Shown here piece by piece: positions 1-12,335 of a DNA stretch of 64,000 nucleotides. Location of the stretch: positions 26,458,001 through 26,522,000 of the forward strand of contig NC_045131.1 of NCBI RefSeq assembly GCF_007655135.1, in the 5' to 3' direction. Below the pieces are notes generated by a model. It saw nothing but the letters and a program-made list of their open reading frames with translations, had not been told where the DNA came from and did no database searches. The position numbers were made by a program, and so were the translations under genes. The DNA comes from Punica granatum (Eukaryota > Streptophyta > Magnoliopsida > Myrtales > Lythraceae). Each line of letters begins with the position of its first letter. Position 1 is the stretch's first letter.

Positions 1-312
1 ATGCGATTGCGTTGGGTAACGGAGCTGTTAATGTGATCGAGGCGAAGCAGCTATGTCTATGTATCTGTATTATATAGCAGATGATTGGGGCGGGGGAAGG
101 AAGAAGATGTCGGAAGGAGGGAAGGATTTGTCTGGAAGAGGACGAAGAAGGCGGGGGAAGGAGACGAAGGTTGTCGAAGTTACCAGATGCTGCTCGAATC
201 TTTCCTATACCCGGTCGGATTCCTTATATGGTATATGGGCCAACAATGGGTCTGGTCGGCCCACTGGTTGGCGCGCGCGCGCACACATATATATATATAT
301 ATATATATAATA
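1..312. other. Unassigned left edge of window
   Basis: Short overlapping ORFs rich in Arg, Lys and Gly are seen, but none resembles a known protein and no splice-consistent frame was found. The stretch ends in alternating purine-pyrimidine sequence: a GCGC run near 270-282, then CA and (TA)n to about 310. I support no gene here. Confidence 0.4.
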
Positions 313-740
313 GTGATAAATTGTACCGGTTGTCCAAAAAATTTTATAAATATTTCAATATGATATAAAAATTTTTTTTTGCTACTTGACGGTACAAAAT
401 GTTTCAAAGTTGTTTAAGTATAGTACAAATCGGCATCTCCCCATTGACGCCGTCAAGCCGATGCTGATGGTGCAAAACCGATTTTTGTGGGACATTCCAT
501 GATGGTGCAAAATATTTTGAAGTTGTAACTTAATAGTACAAAATGTTTTACGTAAGTTACATAATGGTGCAAAATTTACAGATCTTGTAAAAGATGGCTT
601 GACGACGTTAATGGCGAGATGACGGTTTATACTATGCTGAAACAACTTTGAAACATTTTGTATCATTAAGTAGCAAAAAAAAAATTTATACTGTATTGAA
701 ACATTTGTAAAAATTTTTATACTACCAATGTAATTTATCC
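313..740. mobile_element. Foldback MITE, probable Mutator-like
   Basis: The two ends are imperfect inverted repeats of more than 100 bp: GTGATAAATT at the left, and the complement of GGATAAATT at the right. Both arms carry TACAAAATGTTTCAAAG-like sequence and an A/T run before GCTACTT. The flanks share the 11-mer TATATATAATA (302-312 and 741-751), a possible target duplication, though low-complexity sequence weakens it. The centre holds a second palindrome around the GACGCCGTCAAG and CTTGACGACG segments. There is no coding capacity. Arm sequence resembles the element at 26557-27417. Confidence 0.7.
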
Positions 741-1459
741 TATATATAATAAAAGGGCAATTTGCAAAACTCCCCCCGAATTTTGGGTCGAACTTTTTGT
801 TCCCGAGCAATCAGCTCCCTCAGCTTTTAGGCTTGCTTGAATGCAACCCCTACGTTGAAAGGGGTGCAAGAATTGTTAAGGGGTGCTATACTTTGCTCGG
901 GATTGACACCTTTGGTAGAGCACTCACCGAGGCGTAGAAGGCAGCGAGGCATTTGACAATTGGGACCTACCTCAACACTCAAGTGATCTACAACTTCACA
1001 AGCAATATTTTACAAAAATTTAGTTAGCCTTCGAATCTACAGTTTATTTTCTTACCAAAAAAAAATCAATAAAATTGTATGACTGAACGTTGATGTTGTT
1101 TCTGGGTAATCTTGATCCTGTCGATCTATTTGAATACGGAGAAAAAAATATATTAGGATATTTACTCTCACTTAGACTTAATTGTCAAAGAACGCAACAC
1201 CTTATATTTTCCATGGGTTTGAAAAAATAAAAAGGAAAACAAAACTATAGTAAAATTAAAATCTTATAAATCAAATCCTGTGTTTATTTGTACTGATGAC
1301 GTAGGGAAAATTCCCGATTTATTGAGCGAATGACGGTGTACTTATGAGGCAATTAAGAGAGGCTATCGCAGCTAAAATGAGAAAGTAATTAGGGATATTT
1401 CTTGGTCCACATGTTGCATCAATCTCCGTTATAGATGTACTAAGTACTAACCAGCGTCC
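741..1459. other. Intergenic, no gene seen
   Basis: AT-rich sequence with no supported reading frame. A G-rich start (GGGCAATTTGC at about 755) resembles foldback-element termini elsewhere in the window, but I found no matching opposite end. Confidence 0.4.
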
Positions 1460-1769
1460 TGTTTGAAATAAAGGAGAAGGAGAATTGAGATGTAGAGAAA
1501 GATAAATGTGATCGGCCATAAGCCAAACCCACAAAACGGGAACAATTTTATTCATAGGCAACTCAAAGAATTACATATATAGCGACTCCCTATTTATAGG
1601 CTCAATGAGCCATTAAGATAAGAAACAGAATAACCTAGAAAACATTTAAACTAATCCAAATCAAATTACGAATATTTTCAATGACAACTACCTAATATAG
1701 CAATGATATATATATATATATATTTGCAAGTCATCTATTTCCTAAAAATTAGATCTGCACCCTCCAACA
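1460..1769 (-). mobile_element. Truncated or solo LTR, copia-like
   Basis: Read on the minus strand, the segment starts TGTTGGAGG. It carries a CTATAAATAGG TATA-like box followed by GAATAAA, a poly(A)-like signal, and has a CA end candidate at 1460. This is the usual order of LTR promoter and terminator signals. No primer binding site or internal domain follows, and no target duplication was found, so the exact left limit is uncertain. A (TA)n run lies inside near 1707-1724. Confidence 0.5.
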
Positions 1770-2022
1770 ATTTCGTGGACTTGAGATACGTTTCCGGAGG
1801 ACCATGTAATGTCATAGCCCGAGATTTTGGGTCCTCATCAGATATTAGATACAATCAAGATGAAATTCAAAATAAATGGTATTAAAACAAGTAATTATAT
1901 AAAACACAAAAGGATGAAATCGTATTATCTTAGTTTATTGTCTTCTGCAATAAAAAATAAACGAATAATTTCAAAATTTTATTAATTTGTTTCTTTTATA
2001 TATGGGGGAAGAAAGAAACTCG

Positions 2023-5000
2023 CTACGATCTAAATTCTGACATATCTGAACTTCGTGAAGGGGAACTAGTTGAATGGCCCGTATGGTTATTATTCACTTC
2101 TGCACTTTCCTCATCCATCACTTTAGCTCTTCTTACAGCCGGGGAAATCAATGTCCACACTGCACAAAATAATCACAATTAAGGAAAGCTTTGCATAAGC
2201 TAAATTTCCTTAACCTCCTAAGTACAAATCTAATGATTAGATAATCGATATCCAAAACTAATCCAATTTCACTGAAGTTAAAATGTATATGGAGAAGCTC
2301 ATCGAAAAAATCTACGGAAAAATGAGAAACTTAACGGATAACTGCATCAAATTGCACAAGATTTTAGCATCAGTTATAATCTATGTAAAGAGCACGGGCT
2401 AAATTATTATTATTAATGTAAGTAATCTAAGGATGTAGTATGCGCACTGTATATGGTTGCCCCGAGCCACTCGTTGATGATCTTCACCCATGTACTTGCC
2501 CACCCAACATCGATAACCCACCTGTTACCAATTGTTCCATCAAATTAACACAATAAATGCAGTTATATATGGGAAATAAATTTTGAAATGTAAAGATGGA
2601 AATCATTTATAGTTAGTCAAGAGAGAAAATTCATACTTGGTGGTTGTATTTTCAAGGTTCCAACTTATGAACAACATGGCGAAATACATAGCCCCTAAGG
2701 AGAACACCAAGTGAAAGAACTCGTACTTATATGGCACGTCATCCTCCTCTCGAATATCATCTTTCCGGAACTGAAAAAGAGAAGAAGAAACGCCCTCATA
2801 TAGCATGTTTTCTTGTGTAAATTACAAAAATTGACTATAACAGATAGTCTTCCTTAAATGCGATTTTGATTTTCTCGCTTGAGTGAGTTTTGATTTAGAG
2901 ACAGAAACAATGCATAAAGTGTACCTGAAACGATTCTGAATCGATCCCAGTAGAGAAAGTTGCCATTACAATTGCACATATTGCAATCACGAAGCTCTGC
3001 ACGGAAGAATCTAGATATATAAACACAAAATATGATTGAAATTGAAAAGAAAATTGGACAAAAAACTAATTGAACTACAACTCCTGATTTGGGCTCTCCA
3101 TGAATTATGGTGGAGACGACGCTTATACCACCTTAATGCCCAAAAATAAGGCAAACTAACATACTTGTTAATGGCACTCGATAGCCTTACCAGGTCAAGA
3201 TTTGCGATGATGACCTTACCAAGCCTAAGGTCAATTAGGTTTAGATTATCCATTTGATGAGAGTTGGTCTAGGTGTTTCACAATGTTATGAAAGTCTATT
3301 AACATGACAGTTTCTTTAAACTTACAAAAATAGTCGACCAATCATGATGATTTGCTTGTTGGTGAACGTTGCTTTTCTGAATGGCAGGTTCACTGTATAT
3401 TAAAAAAAATCACATTATTACATTACAAAGAAAAATCCAAGAGCGCGTAAGATATCATGTAACAAATGTATCAAATTTACATTTCTGCAAGTTGAAATTT
3501 CAGACAAGTTTCAAAAATCACAAGGAAAGATTAAACTTTAAGGAAGGGTTGTATATATATCAGCTTATACCAAAGATGGGAAAAAAAGGTCACTAAAAAA
3601 ATTCGAAATTAAAAATAATAGAATATTATATGAAAGAAGTGAAAAAAAAAGGAGAGAGAATAATGTTCCTGGCAAAAATATTTATTAGTAAACCATAAGA
3701 AAAAAGCTTTCACGACCAACGCAGGTTGGTTCAAGCGATTTGACGCTTATTTCACTTAAGTAAATTCTCGGGTTCGAGTCGTTGTGAATATAGAAAATCC
3801 ACGCTAGAAAAGCTTTACTCCCTAGTGGATCAACCATGCTCGATTGAATTAGTTGGGACCTAATTGGACATTCGGATACTATGGTTCACATCAAAAAAGA
3901 AAAAAAAAGCTTTCACAAAAAAGCATTTTGCTTTTAATTTATTTTTTGATCAATTCAAGAATTAAATTATAAACTGAAAACTTTATTTTTTTGGTCTCGC
4001 TGGACAGGATTCTAACCTTCTAATAGCAGACCAACAAAGGAAAACAATGTAAGAACCCATGATTCCAGAGGACAAAAGACCCGTATTGACCTGCAACTCA
4101 ATTAGCAAATATATATCGATCAGGAAAGAAATTTCAAGTTATGAATATTTGTTAAAGCCTTAAATATTCATACGACTAATTCGATAGGAATAATTTAGGG
4201 AATATACCTTGGAATGCAATGACATGACCATCATCACTATGAGGAGGATGATAGTCCATGTGATAAAGAATATGTTGAGTGATTGCCCCGCGGAGTACAT
4301 TTTAGCAAGTATTGCAATTCCACATAGTGAAGCAATGTAAGACAAGGTGGATAGTAGTAACCCGAGAGAACAACTGTATATAAGAGCGGCAAAATAAATA
4401 AAAAATAAAAAATAGAAAAACACATAATGAAATTTTATATTCGGTCCCCAACAAAAAAAAAAAGCATGTTTATTGTATTTTTGTTTATGAATTCACAATT
4501 TTAAATGAACAGAAATAGTAATATCGAGATAAAAAAAAAAGGTGTACCTTTGCTTTGTTCCTCCATCGGGCATCCAATGGTTATTCCACCATGCGATGAA
4601 TTGGATTACACTAATAAGTTGGAGAACCAAAAATATCCTTCATAACATAATTAACATAAACAATAATAAGCATGACAGGTATATTTGTTGCTAAACTAAA
4701 GAAACACATTTCATTGTCTTCAACTATAAGATTTTTACAACTTCATATAATCTCTCCTTAAGTTCAAGTTTGATCTTATATGTCATTTCTTTTTTCCTTT
4801 TTTGCTGAAAAAGATAATGCTACGCTCAGAAGGAGATGAAGTTTACCCTGCACCGACACGAGCAAATTCACCTACATGAGGTCACAAAAATAATAATTGT
4901 TAGATATTTTAATGTATACACATACATCCATTTAAATAATATAAGTAGGTAAATCTCTTCCCTATATTGTTTATGCATTTCCATTATTGTTCATTTTTTT

Positions 5001-7543
5001 CATGATCATCTATATATTAGACTAAAGGAGAGTGACAAATGAGCTCTTCTAAATCTGCACATGTCATTCATAGGATTAAAGAATATATTTTTTTAATATA
5101 TTTGAAAAAAATCTTCTATATATATATATATTAAAAATAAAGATTAGGTGGTGGGATTTTAACAATTTAATATTTCAAAAAGGTAATAAATTTCTAATTT
5201 ATGACCCATTTGTTCAAAATTTTTTAAATGAGCTTTATTTTCAATTAAGTTACTTCTTTAATTATATGACCTCTTTTAAATGGCAATAAGGAGAATTTTA
5301 TATCGAACAATAAATATAGTTATGCTTAATTTTTGAAAGATTCAACCATGTTAAAAAAATACTAAGGAATCCACCCAAAAATTATTAAGGAATCTAATCT
5401 AATAACCTTGATTTTGTTAGTGTATATGTATCTAAACTAGGATTTTTTTTGCCAATTTCTAAATTAAGATATTTGAAAAAATAAATAAACAACATTATCT
5501 AATGTCAATAATGTGATATTTCAAATTATATTAATTTCTCTATGAATTTGTTAACTATCGTTTTAGATTTAATTATTGAGTAAAATACTAAATGATATTT
5601 ATATATAATTGCCTAACTTTTTTGGGTCATTATTGAGGAGTTGATAATAAAAACAAATTCTCTTCCACGGCGAAACACAGGGAGTTTCACTAGTAAAACT
5701 TAAAGGCTACAGCTAATTACCGAAAGAAAAGGCTACATGCATAAAATACTTACTATTTAGAATGTAATTTTTCACTTACGTACTTACCATAAAAATGAAT
5801 GAAACTTGAAGGAATGAGTAGCGGAGTCGCCATTGATACAATCAAAAGAAGAGACTTCAAAGCCCACCATCGAGAATGCCAAATATTTCGAGCTTCATTT
5901 AACTTTCTTGTATTGAAGGAAATTAGAAACATCAAAAAGAAAAATATCTGGTTCAAATGTCAAGGATGATATCTCTACATATGAACTTAATACTGGTAGT
6001 ATATGTATTTTCTTAGCTACCAGAATATCGATGATGGTTCTCAGGTAGTCAATAACTTTGAGGCTACAATATAGCTGTATCTAACTACCAACTTACATAG
6101 ACATTGGTTTCTATCAATATCATATACATAGTTGTTTACAGTAAAATTATCTGATACTTCAATTCAAAATTTCAACTTAATCATGATTAACCGAGCCAAA
6201 GCGTGGGCATGTACTATCAGTTTGGCTACTATATTGGCTTAGAGAATATATGATTGAGTCTTAGCTCATGGTTTTGTAGATATTAAAGAAATATGCAAAA
6301 CTTTAAGATGAATTTGGTGGTTAATATGAAGTAGGGAGAGTGGCATTTTATTGCAAACAAAAAGGATACGAAGCATCCTAAACTCACGCGAAGAACTCCC
6401 ATTGTTTGAGTACAAGCAAGTCCTTCCATTCCACAAGATCTTACATCTACAATAGCATACAGAAAAGCAATAAAAATAAAAAGTAGTGTTAAATCAACTC
6501 AAGAATGAGCGATAGATTATCATGTGCTCTAAGTAATAACTCACCTTCATACCTTTTAATTTTTTAGGTATTTCAAAACGTAATTATATTTCATTTTAAA
6601 GATTTTTCATTAATATGTTATATGTACGTTCTTCTAAGATCCATTTGGTTTGGTTAATAGACACGCCAAAAATTATGATATTTTAGATTATTCACAAAAA
6701 AAAAGTAAAAAATTACAATAACTCGACAATAATATGAGAGTTTTTTTCTTCTCATAATATAACATTAGAGCCCGGCTCGGTGTATAAGATATAAAAGTAC
6801 TTAATATTCCATGTAATCAGATATCATACCGTTTTGGCATGACAAAATGCCATATAAGAAGGGAAAACACATGGAAGTTCACATAAAATCTTGGATTTAC
6901 TGTTGAATTTAACCTTAAATTAACTTTATAATCATAGTATTAAGCTGATTCTTTTTTCCTCTTAATTTTGAAGATTTTTTATTCTTAATTAATAGTCATT
7001 AGATAGCGAATAATCTCTAGATTGCTAAAATCATGAAAATTTGTTTCATCCTTTCCTAACGTTTCAACAACTCATGAAAGGATTCCTTCAGGATTCAACA
7101 CATGACTACCTAAATTATTTAGAAATTCAATCCAAGAAGCATAACAATAAACATAACAGAAAGGCCCAATTTTATCACTTAGCTTAGTCTTCTTCCTTCC
7201 TCTCCCGGTGCTGACTTTTCTCTCACTGTTAATTATGACCGATGAAGCTGTATGAGAGTATAACTGTATAAGAGCTTGGACTCACTCACGTACATTGAAG
7301 TATCGGCATTAACTTCTGGCCATAGTCACGAACAAACCATGCTCCGAGATTCATGAACAAGAAGATCATTCCATAGTAATAACGGGCTCTCAAGGATTGT
7401 CTTCTTTCCACTGCTAAATCTAACATTTTCTGTTCACATGTCGGCCTTGACAGTACACAATTCCTGCGATCATAGATCTCCACATTGTTCGGTATGACAA
7501 TATCTCCTAACATCGCACTTGTCCCTCCAGCAGGCTCCCCCAT
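2023..7543 (-). CDS. Serine incorporator (SERINC/TMS1 family) membrane protein
   Basis: Twelve coding exons join into one frame of 440 codons plus stop: 7543-7290, 6439-6370, 5947-5788, 4871-4847, 4637-4548, 4373-4208, 4090-4017, 3392-3326, 2996-2925, 2770-2637, 2521-2448, 2159-2023. All junctions are GT-AG and phases agree. Family hallmarks in order: ARYYYG then FVRDYGQK, GVLRVSLGCF, LNEARNIWHSRWW, FIAWWNNHW, LGLLLSTLSYIASLCG, LSSGIMGSYIVFLCWSAIR, FSTGIDSESF, FHLVFSLGAMYFAMLF, WVKIINEW. The protein is strongly hydrophobic with about ten membrane spans, as expected for SERINCs, which are implicated in serine and sphingolipid or phosphatidylserine metabolism in endomembranes. The soluble C-tail is Ser-rich. 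The start is the ATG at 7543, four codons inside the ORF; an AG directly before it could be an acceptor, so an upstream exon is possible. No stop or frameshift was seen, so the gene looks intact. Confidence 0.93.
3711..3905 (+). mobile_element. tRNA-derived SINE, family 1, inside SERINC intron
   Basis: A Pol III A-box-like TGGTTCAAGCG and B-box-like GGGTTCGAGTC are followed by the shared family body (CTTTACTCCC..., GAATTAGTTGGGACC, GGATACTATGGTTCAC) and an A-rich tail. Diverged relatives lie at 7850-8030 (-), 33520-33705 (-) and 63560-63740 (+). It lies in the intron between the 4090-4017 and 3392-3326 exons, opposite to the gene. Confidence 0.6.
5009..5693 (+). mobile_element. Candidate short non-autonomous Helitron in SERINC intron
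   Basis: The left end A|TCTATATATTAGAC has the TC start usual for plant Helitrons. The right end is CTAG followed by T (5690-5694), so the insertion would lie between host A and T. A GC-rich but poorly paired stretch, CCACGGCGAAACACAGGG, lies ahead of the CTAG, so the terminal hairpin is decayed if real. It sits in the intron between the 5947-5788 and 4871-4847 exons. Confidence 0.4.
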
Positions 7544-7849
7544 CCTGAAGTTCATTAAATTGTTATGAACACTTTGCTAGCTAGTTTTATTGAAATACAT
7601 ATAAACATGCACTAATCTATCCAAAAAAGAAAAGACGCACAATTGAACCTAAAACAAACGGCAAATTAAAGGTCATTAATTGTTGCATGTCGTTTGCAGT
7701 TTCAATTATTTGAATTAAATTCCACTGGACTACAAAAACATGATTTTTAATTTCTTCTAAATTTTTTAATGATTTTTCACTACATTTGCGAAGCATTGAA
7801 GAAGCATTAGATGACTATTGAGGTTTTTTAATTTTTAATTTTAGTGTAT

Positions 7850-8030
7850 ACTTTGGTATCCATAAGGTCAACAAACCCTAATTATTCCGGTTCAAGTCGG
7901 GTTTGCCCACCATGGGGTAAATCTTTCACAATCAAGGATTTTTTTTTCATTCATAATATTCGAACACGAGATTTTGCTTATGGGGAACAAGTACCGAATC
8001 ACTGGAATGTCAATTCTGTTGGTGACTGAT
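7850..8030 (-). mobile_element. SINE, family 1, decayed copy
   Basis: Reverse-complement reading gives the same body as the copies at 3711 and 33520: a TTCGAATATT-type B box, GATTTACCCC, CCGACTTGAACCGG and GGATACCAAAGT. It is diverged and has no clear tail. It lies upstream of the SERINC start codon. Confidence 0.5.
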
Positions 8031-8339
8031 TGAGGTTATCCTTGTAAATTTGGCTATTAGTGGTTGGACTTTGGAATATCAAATTAGGCTGCTTCTATGA
8101 TGCAGATTTTTAGATTTTCCACACCATCCAACAACAATATAAATCTTTACATCCCCCTATTTAATATGGACCGTCCATTATACATTATTTTTTTTAAGTA
8201 TCTATAGTCTCTACTTTCCTATTTTCCTCCCAACAAACTTTAACAAATGTTACAAATAAGCCCTTAAGCGTGGACCAATGAGGAAGGGGTGGTCGCAATC
8301 GGGTGGCTCGGAGCTATCCTCGATTGTGCACTTGAGTGA

Positions 8340-9065
8340 CTGTTATGAGGCGGTGCTCAGGCATGATCCTTTCGAGGTCTATGTGCTTGAGAAGTCTAGT
8401 GGGGATAAGGTACTATCCATGAACCTCATGGGTTGTTTGATTTTGAGCAGCTGAGAGTAAAAAAGAAAGGGAGGATTAGGAAGAGAGGTTCGGAGGGCAC
8501 ACTGATATAAGGCCCTACGGTCCACAATCCATTAGCTTTGATGTTTGACTTTGTTTATGTAATAACTAAACATGCCACTAGCCTTGCCCTTAAGCCGACC
8601 CATGGCCTCGGTATTAATCACTTTGAGCCGTACAGATTGTTCAATTTGGACGTCTTCGAGTACATACCTGACTCACCTTTTGGTATTTACGGGTCTATTC
8701 CCTTCATGCTTTCCCATGGGAAATTGAGACTGACTTCTGGGTTCTTTTGGTTGAATGCAGCCGATATGCAGATAGATGTTCTTGGTGAAGATTCAGGCAT
8801 TTCACTCCCATCTTCAGGGAATCGGATCGATAAATTTTGGATGAGCGAGGGGGGATTATGGACACTTTCTTCTTTGTGGGCCTTGGGCCCAAGGATGTCA
8901 TGAGGCAGTATATAACCATAATTGGTACCCCTGCAATGCCTGAGCTATTTGCCACAGCTTGCCCCCAATGTAGGTGGAACTATAGGATGAAGAGGATGTA
9001 GAGAATGTAGACTCGAAGTTCGATGACCAATGACATTCCTTACGATGTCTTAGGACTTGATATCG
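8340..9065 (+). pseudogene. Glucosidase II alpha subunit (GH31) gene fragment
   Basis: Frames shift repeatedly but together follow the N-terminal half of plant ER glucosidase II alpha, the GH31 enzyme that trims glucose from N-glycans. Recognisable pieces in order: LRHDPFEVYV, HGLFDFEQLR, KHATSLALKPT, FEPYRLFNLDVFEYI, DSPFGIYGSIPFM, SGFFWLNAADMQIDVL, ISLPSS, DKFWMSEGG, then WNYR and a degraded IPYDVLGLDI. The catalytic region is absent. There are several frameshifts and stops, so it is a dead copy. No intron-like gaps interrupt it, which suits a retrocopy or a captured exon. A short echo of one segment (PQLF then NYRDEE) recurs at about 9073-9107. Confidence 0.8.
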
Positions 9066-10071
9066 ATTTTGCCTCAGCTATTTTGCAACTATAGAGATGA
9101 AGAGGTGGCCGGCGACCCCGATTGGGAGGTGGTGGCCGCAATCGGGGTCACCATATCCGGAATCGAAGGATTTCTCTTTTTTTTAATAATTTTTATTAAA
9201 AAAACTCGACGGAAACACGATTGGGCTAAAATAACATTTTTATATAACTGAAGGACGAGATCGTGATTTTTTCGGAGGTGTTTTTGAAATTTTAAATCTT
9301 GAAAAAATGGATGGTCGAGATTAAACTGAGGGAGATCTAAAGACTCAAAAAATTTCCATACAGCATGAAAATTTTACAAATCCGTACCGTAAAATTTGGG
9401 ATCAAATAAAATTCAAGCCATATATTGGGAATCACTTGACAAAGTTAATAATTCTACAAGGGCAGTATGCATGTATAGTATCTATTCTGTCGTATTATAT
9501 AAAGTCAGAGATGAGAGTAGTTAGACTCACTTTCACTAGCTAAAAATGTCCATATAACCAATTATTCAATTAATAAGGACCATTGAATTAGGGTTAAAAG
9601 TGGCATACAAAAAAAATCAACTTTAAAAAAGTAAATTTCAAAAATGACTATCAACTATCTTTCTTCCATATCCCTATTTCCTCTCCATTTATTTCTCTCT
9701 CCTATACTCTTCTATCCTACTTTTGAGCTATGTTTGTTAACTACTTTTTAGTATTTATTTTTATATTTTGTTGATGCATTTATGGCCATTTTTTACATTA
9801 TTTTTCTTTCGTTCTTTCTCCGTTTATTTATAAAATTAGAAATTGTACTATGATGGTGAAAATTGAAATGGATTTAATATGACATGTAGTTAATTATCTA
9901 TTAATATTTTTTCATGCAATTTTTCCTTTTAATGCTGTTAATTTTGGCAAAAAACTATTGAAATAATAAAAGTACATATATAATTATAGAAGTACGTGTA
10001 TCACCGCGCATAATGCGGGCACGAACTCTATTCATGATTATGTGCGAAAAATCAGGAATTAGAAATCTATA
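9066..10071. other. Intergenic with GC-rich patch
   Basis: A GC-rich patch at 9100-9170 (GGCGACCCCGATT type) resembles the cores of foldback elements at 31.5 and 32.7 kb, but no paired termini were found. At 9996-10030 a CGCAT/ATGCG hairpin followed by CACGAACTCTAT resembles a decayed Helitron 3' end. No gene is supported. Confidence 0.35.
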
Positions 10072-12214
10072 TCTACTATATTATAAAGAAGTCAGTTAAA
10101 GACCCTTCATTATTCGTTAAAAAACCTTCATAACTCCCAAGAAAATCAATATATGAATAATTAATTAATTAATTAACTAACGCTGAAAGATTAAAAAAAT
10201 TGCTTACTTCATTAGCTGCAGTCTGAATTATTCTCTCTCACTTTCCTTCGTCTTACACATAACTATTAATTTTTAAAGAAAAAGGAAGTAGATTTTGAAT
10301 TAGATTCTTGTTAATGAAACAATTTATGCCCATTTATTTAGTTTTAATTTACTTATAATAAACCTTTATCCTCTCTTTTAATCGGAAAAAGAAATTACTT
10401 TAATCATTTTAATTGAAGAAATATTTTAATTTATTTAGAGATATTTTCTTCAGATTTTTTATCATATTAGTATTTTATGGAGAAATGTTTTTATTTATTC
10501 AACTTTTTGGAAAAGTTTTAAAATTCTTTCCAGAAAGAAATATCTATTCAAAGACTGTGAAGTTTATTTCATTTTTCAATATAATAATTATGGTCAAGTT
10601 GTTGAAAAGGCACTCAATCATAAATTGAGGGTATTAGAAAAAGGTTAATGTTCATTATCGAGCTTCCTTCCTCTCTGAGTTCAGGATGGAGCTAACCAAA
10701 CCTTGGGCATTCTGGGATGGAGCACACTTAGCCTTGGGCCTTGTGGGGGAGAAGGATGCTCAACCAAATTTTGGGAAAGTTTGGGTTAGGTGTTGGATGG
10801 GGAGGAGAAGACTACAGGGCAGGAAACTTGGAAAGTTAATGGGAAAACAAAAGGAAAGGGGAAATTAATTGGCAGGATAGAATGTACTTGAAAGAGAAAT
10901 TAATTGGAAGAGATGAATCAATGTAATGTTCATGCGAATAACCATGAGCTGAAAGTTTGCAAATGATGGCAGAAATACAATGTAATTAAAAGGGAAATTG
11001 ATTGGTAGAGATGGATCGATACAATATTCCGAGCATGTGAAGAGGCAAATAACCACAAGGTGAAGGTTTGCAAACGAAGATGTCCCCGAAGTATGTTTTG
11101 GCTTATATATATATAATATATATATTTAATTTATTTTAAATTTTTATAATTAATTATGCCAGGTAATTTATCTATTGCATAGAAAATCAATTTCTCTTTA
11201 TATACAACTTTGTGCTTTACTTGAATTTTTATAATTGAAATATTACTAGTAAATTTATTGATAATATGTTTATATAAGAGGTATTTCATAGAATCCATGC
11301 ATAGAGCAGGGAAAGCTCTAATATATATAATGGGCAATTAGTACTTCATTTGCACTTGGTTACTGACTATTTCTTTTTTCTACTAAAATGAGACCATTTT
11401 TTAAGTTGGATTTTGCACCTCCTACTCCTGATTTTTTTTTTCTTTTTTAATGTTAACTGCTTATTTCATGCATATAGGATGATAGCTTTTGATATAGTAA
11501 ATTTCCATCCTTGTGAGATCGTTATTATGGTACCAAGGGTGCTTTTCATGTATATTGAATCAGTATAGCTATTCTTCTTCTAACACAATAATGCCATTTT
11601 AATCAGTACTGAAATAAAGTACTAAAGAATTTCTTTATTGTTTTCTTATTGCTTGTTGGCGTAGAATCATCCATATACCGTTGAATATCTAATTTTTTAA
11701 ACTTCTGTAGTATAAGATTTCCATCCCCGAGCATTTTGAATTTCCTATTAATCGAAAAATTTATTATTGACCTATGTTTCATCAAATCATATGGATTGAG
11801 CTAGCAATGATGAAATTTCTAGTGTTTACTGGTTCGCATGAAATTTTGACCTGGAATACAATCATGAAACGCAAAGAACCAGAAATTTCTAGAGATCTAC
11901 AAAGAGAAAGATATCAAATATTTGAAAAGAATTTTCATAATCCACCATAACAATCATTTGGAGAATTTAATAATTTACAAAAATGGATTCATAATTTTTC
12001 AATAAAAAAAATCGATCTATTTTCATTTTGGTATTTTTGCTATATTAAACTTTACCATCAGCTATTGTTATGATATATACACATATATATTTCTTAACAT
12101 GGAAGATTTTGTATATTGAAGAACTACAAGATGGAAGGCTCTACGAGAAGTACCTACCAGGACGGACATTCGGTTGATACATGTAAATGCACGACAGACT
12201 CAAGTTAGTGAATT

Positions 12215-12335
12215 TAGAAAAAGAGGGTGTAGTGCAATAGCGCATGCTCTCACATATCAATCAAGAGGTTTGCAAGTTCAATTCTTACTAATGAGACTTT
12301 CATACCCCTTTATTTCTCAATTCCCTTTCAGTTTA
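12215..12335 (+). mobile_element. tRNA-derived SINE fragment, family 2
   Basis: GGTGTAGTGCAATAGCGCA (A-box-like) and TTGCAAGTTCAATTC (B-box-like) lie about 30 bp apart, and a related copy is at 47350. The 3' part is short and no poly(A) tail is evident. Confidence 0.45.

Noticed and set aside
3726..3790. Possible tRNA gene (A and B box)
   Set aside because: No cloverleaf or anticodon stem can be drawn; it is the head of a dispersed SINE.
10413..10628. 71-residue Phe/Ile-rich ORF
   Set aside because: Composition is that of random AT-rich DNA; no family resemblance.
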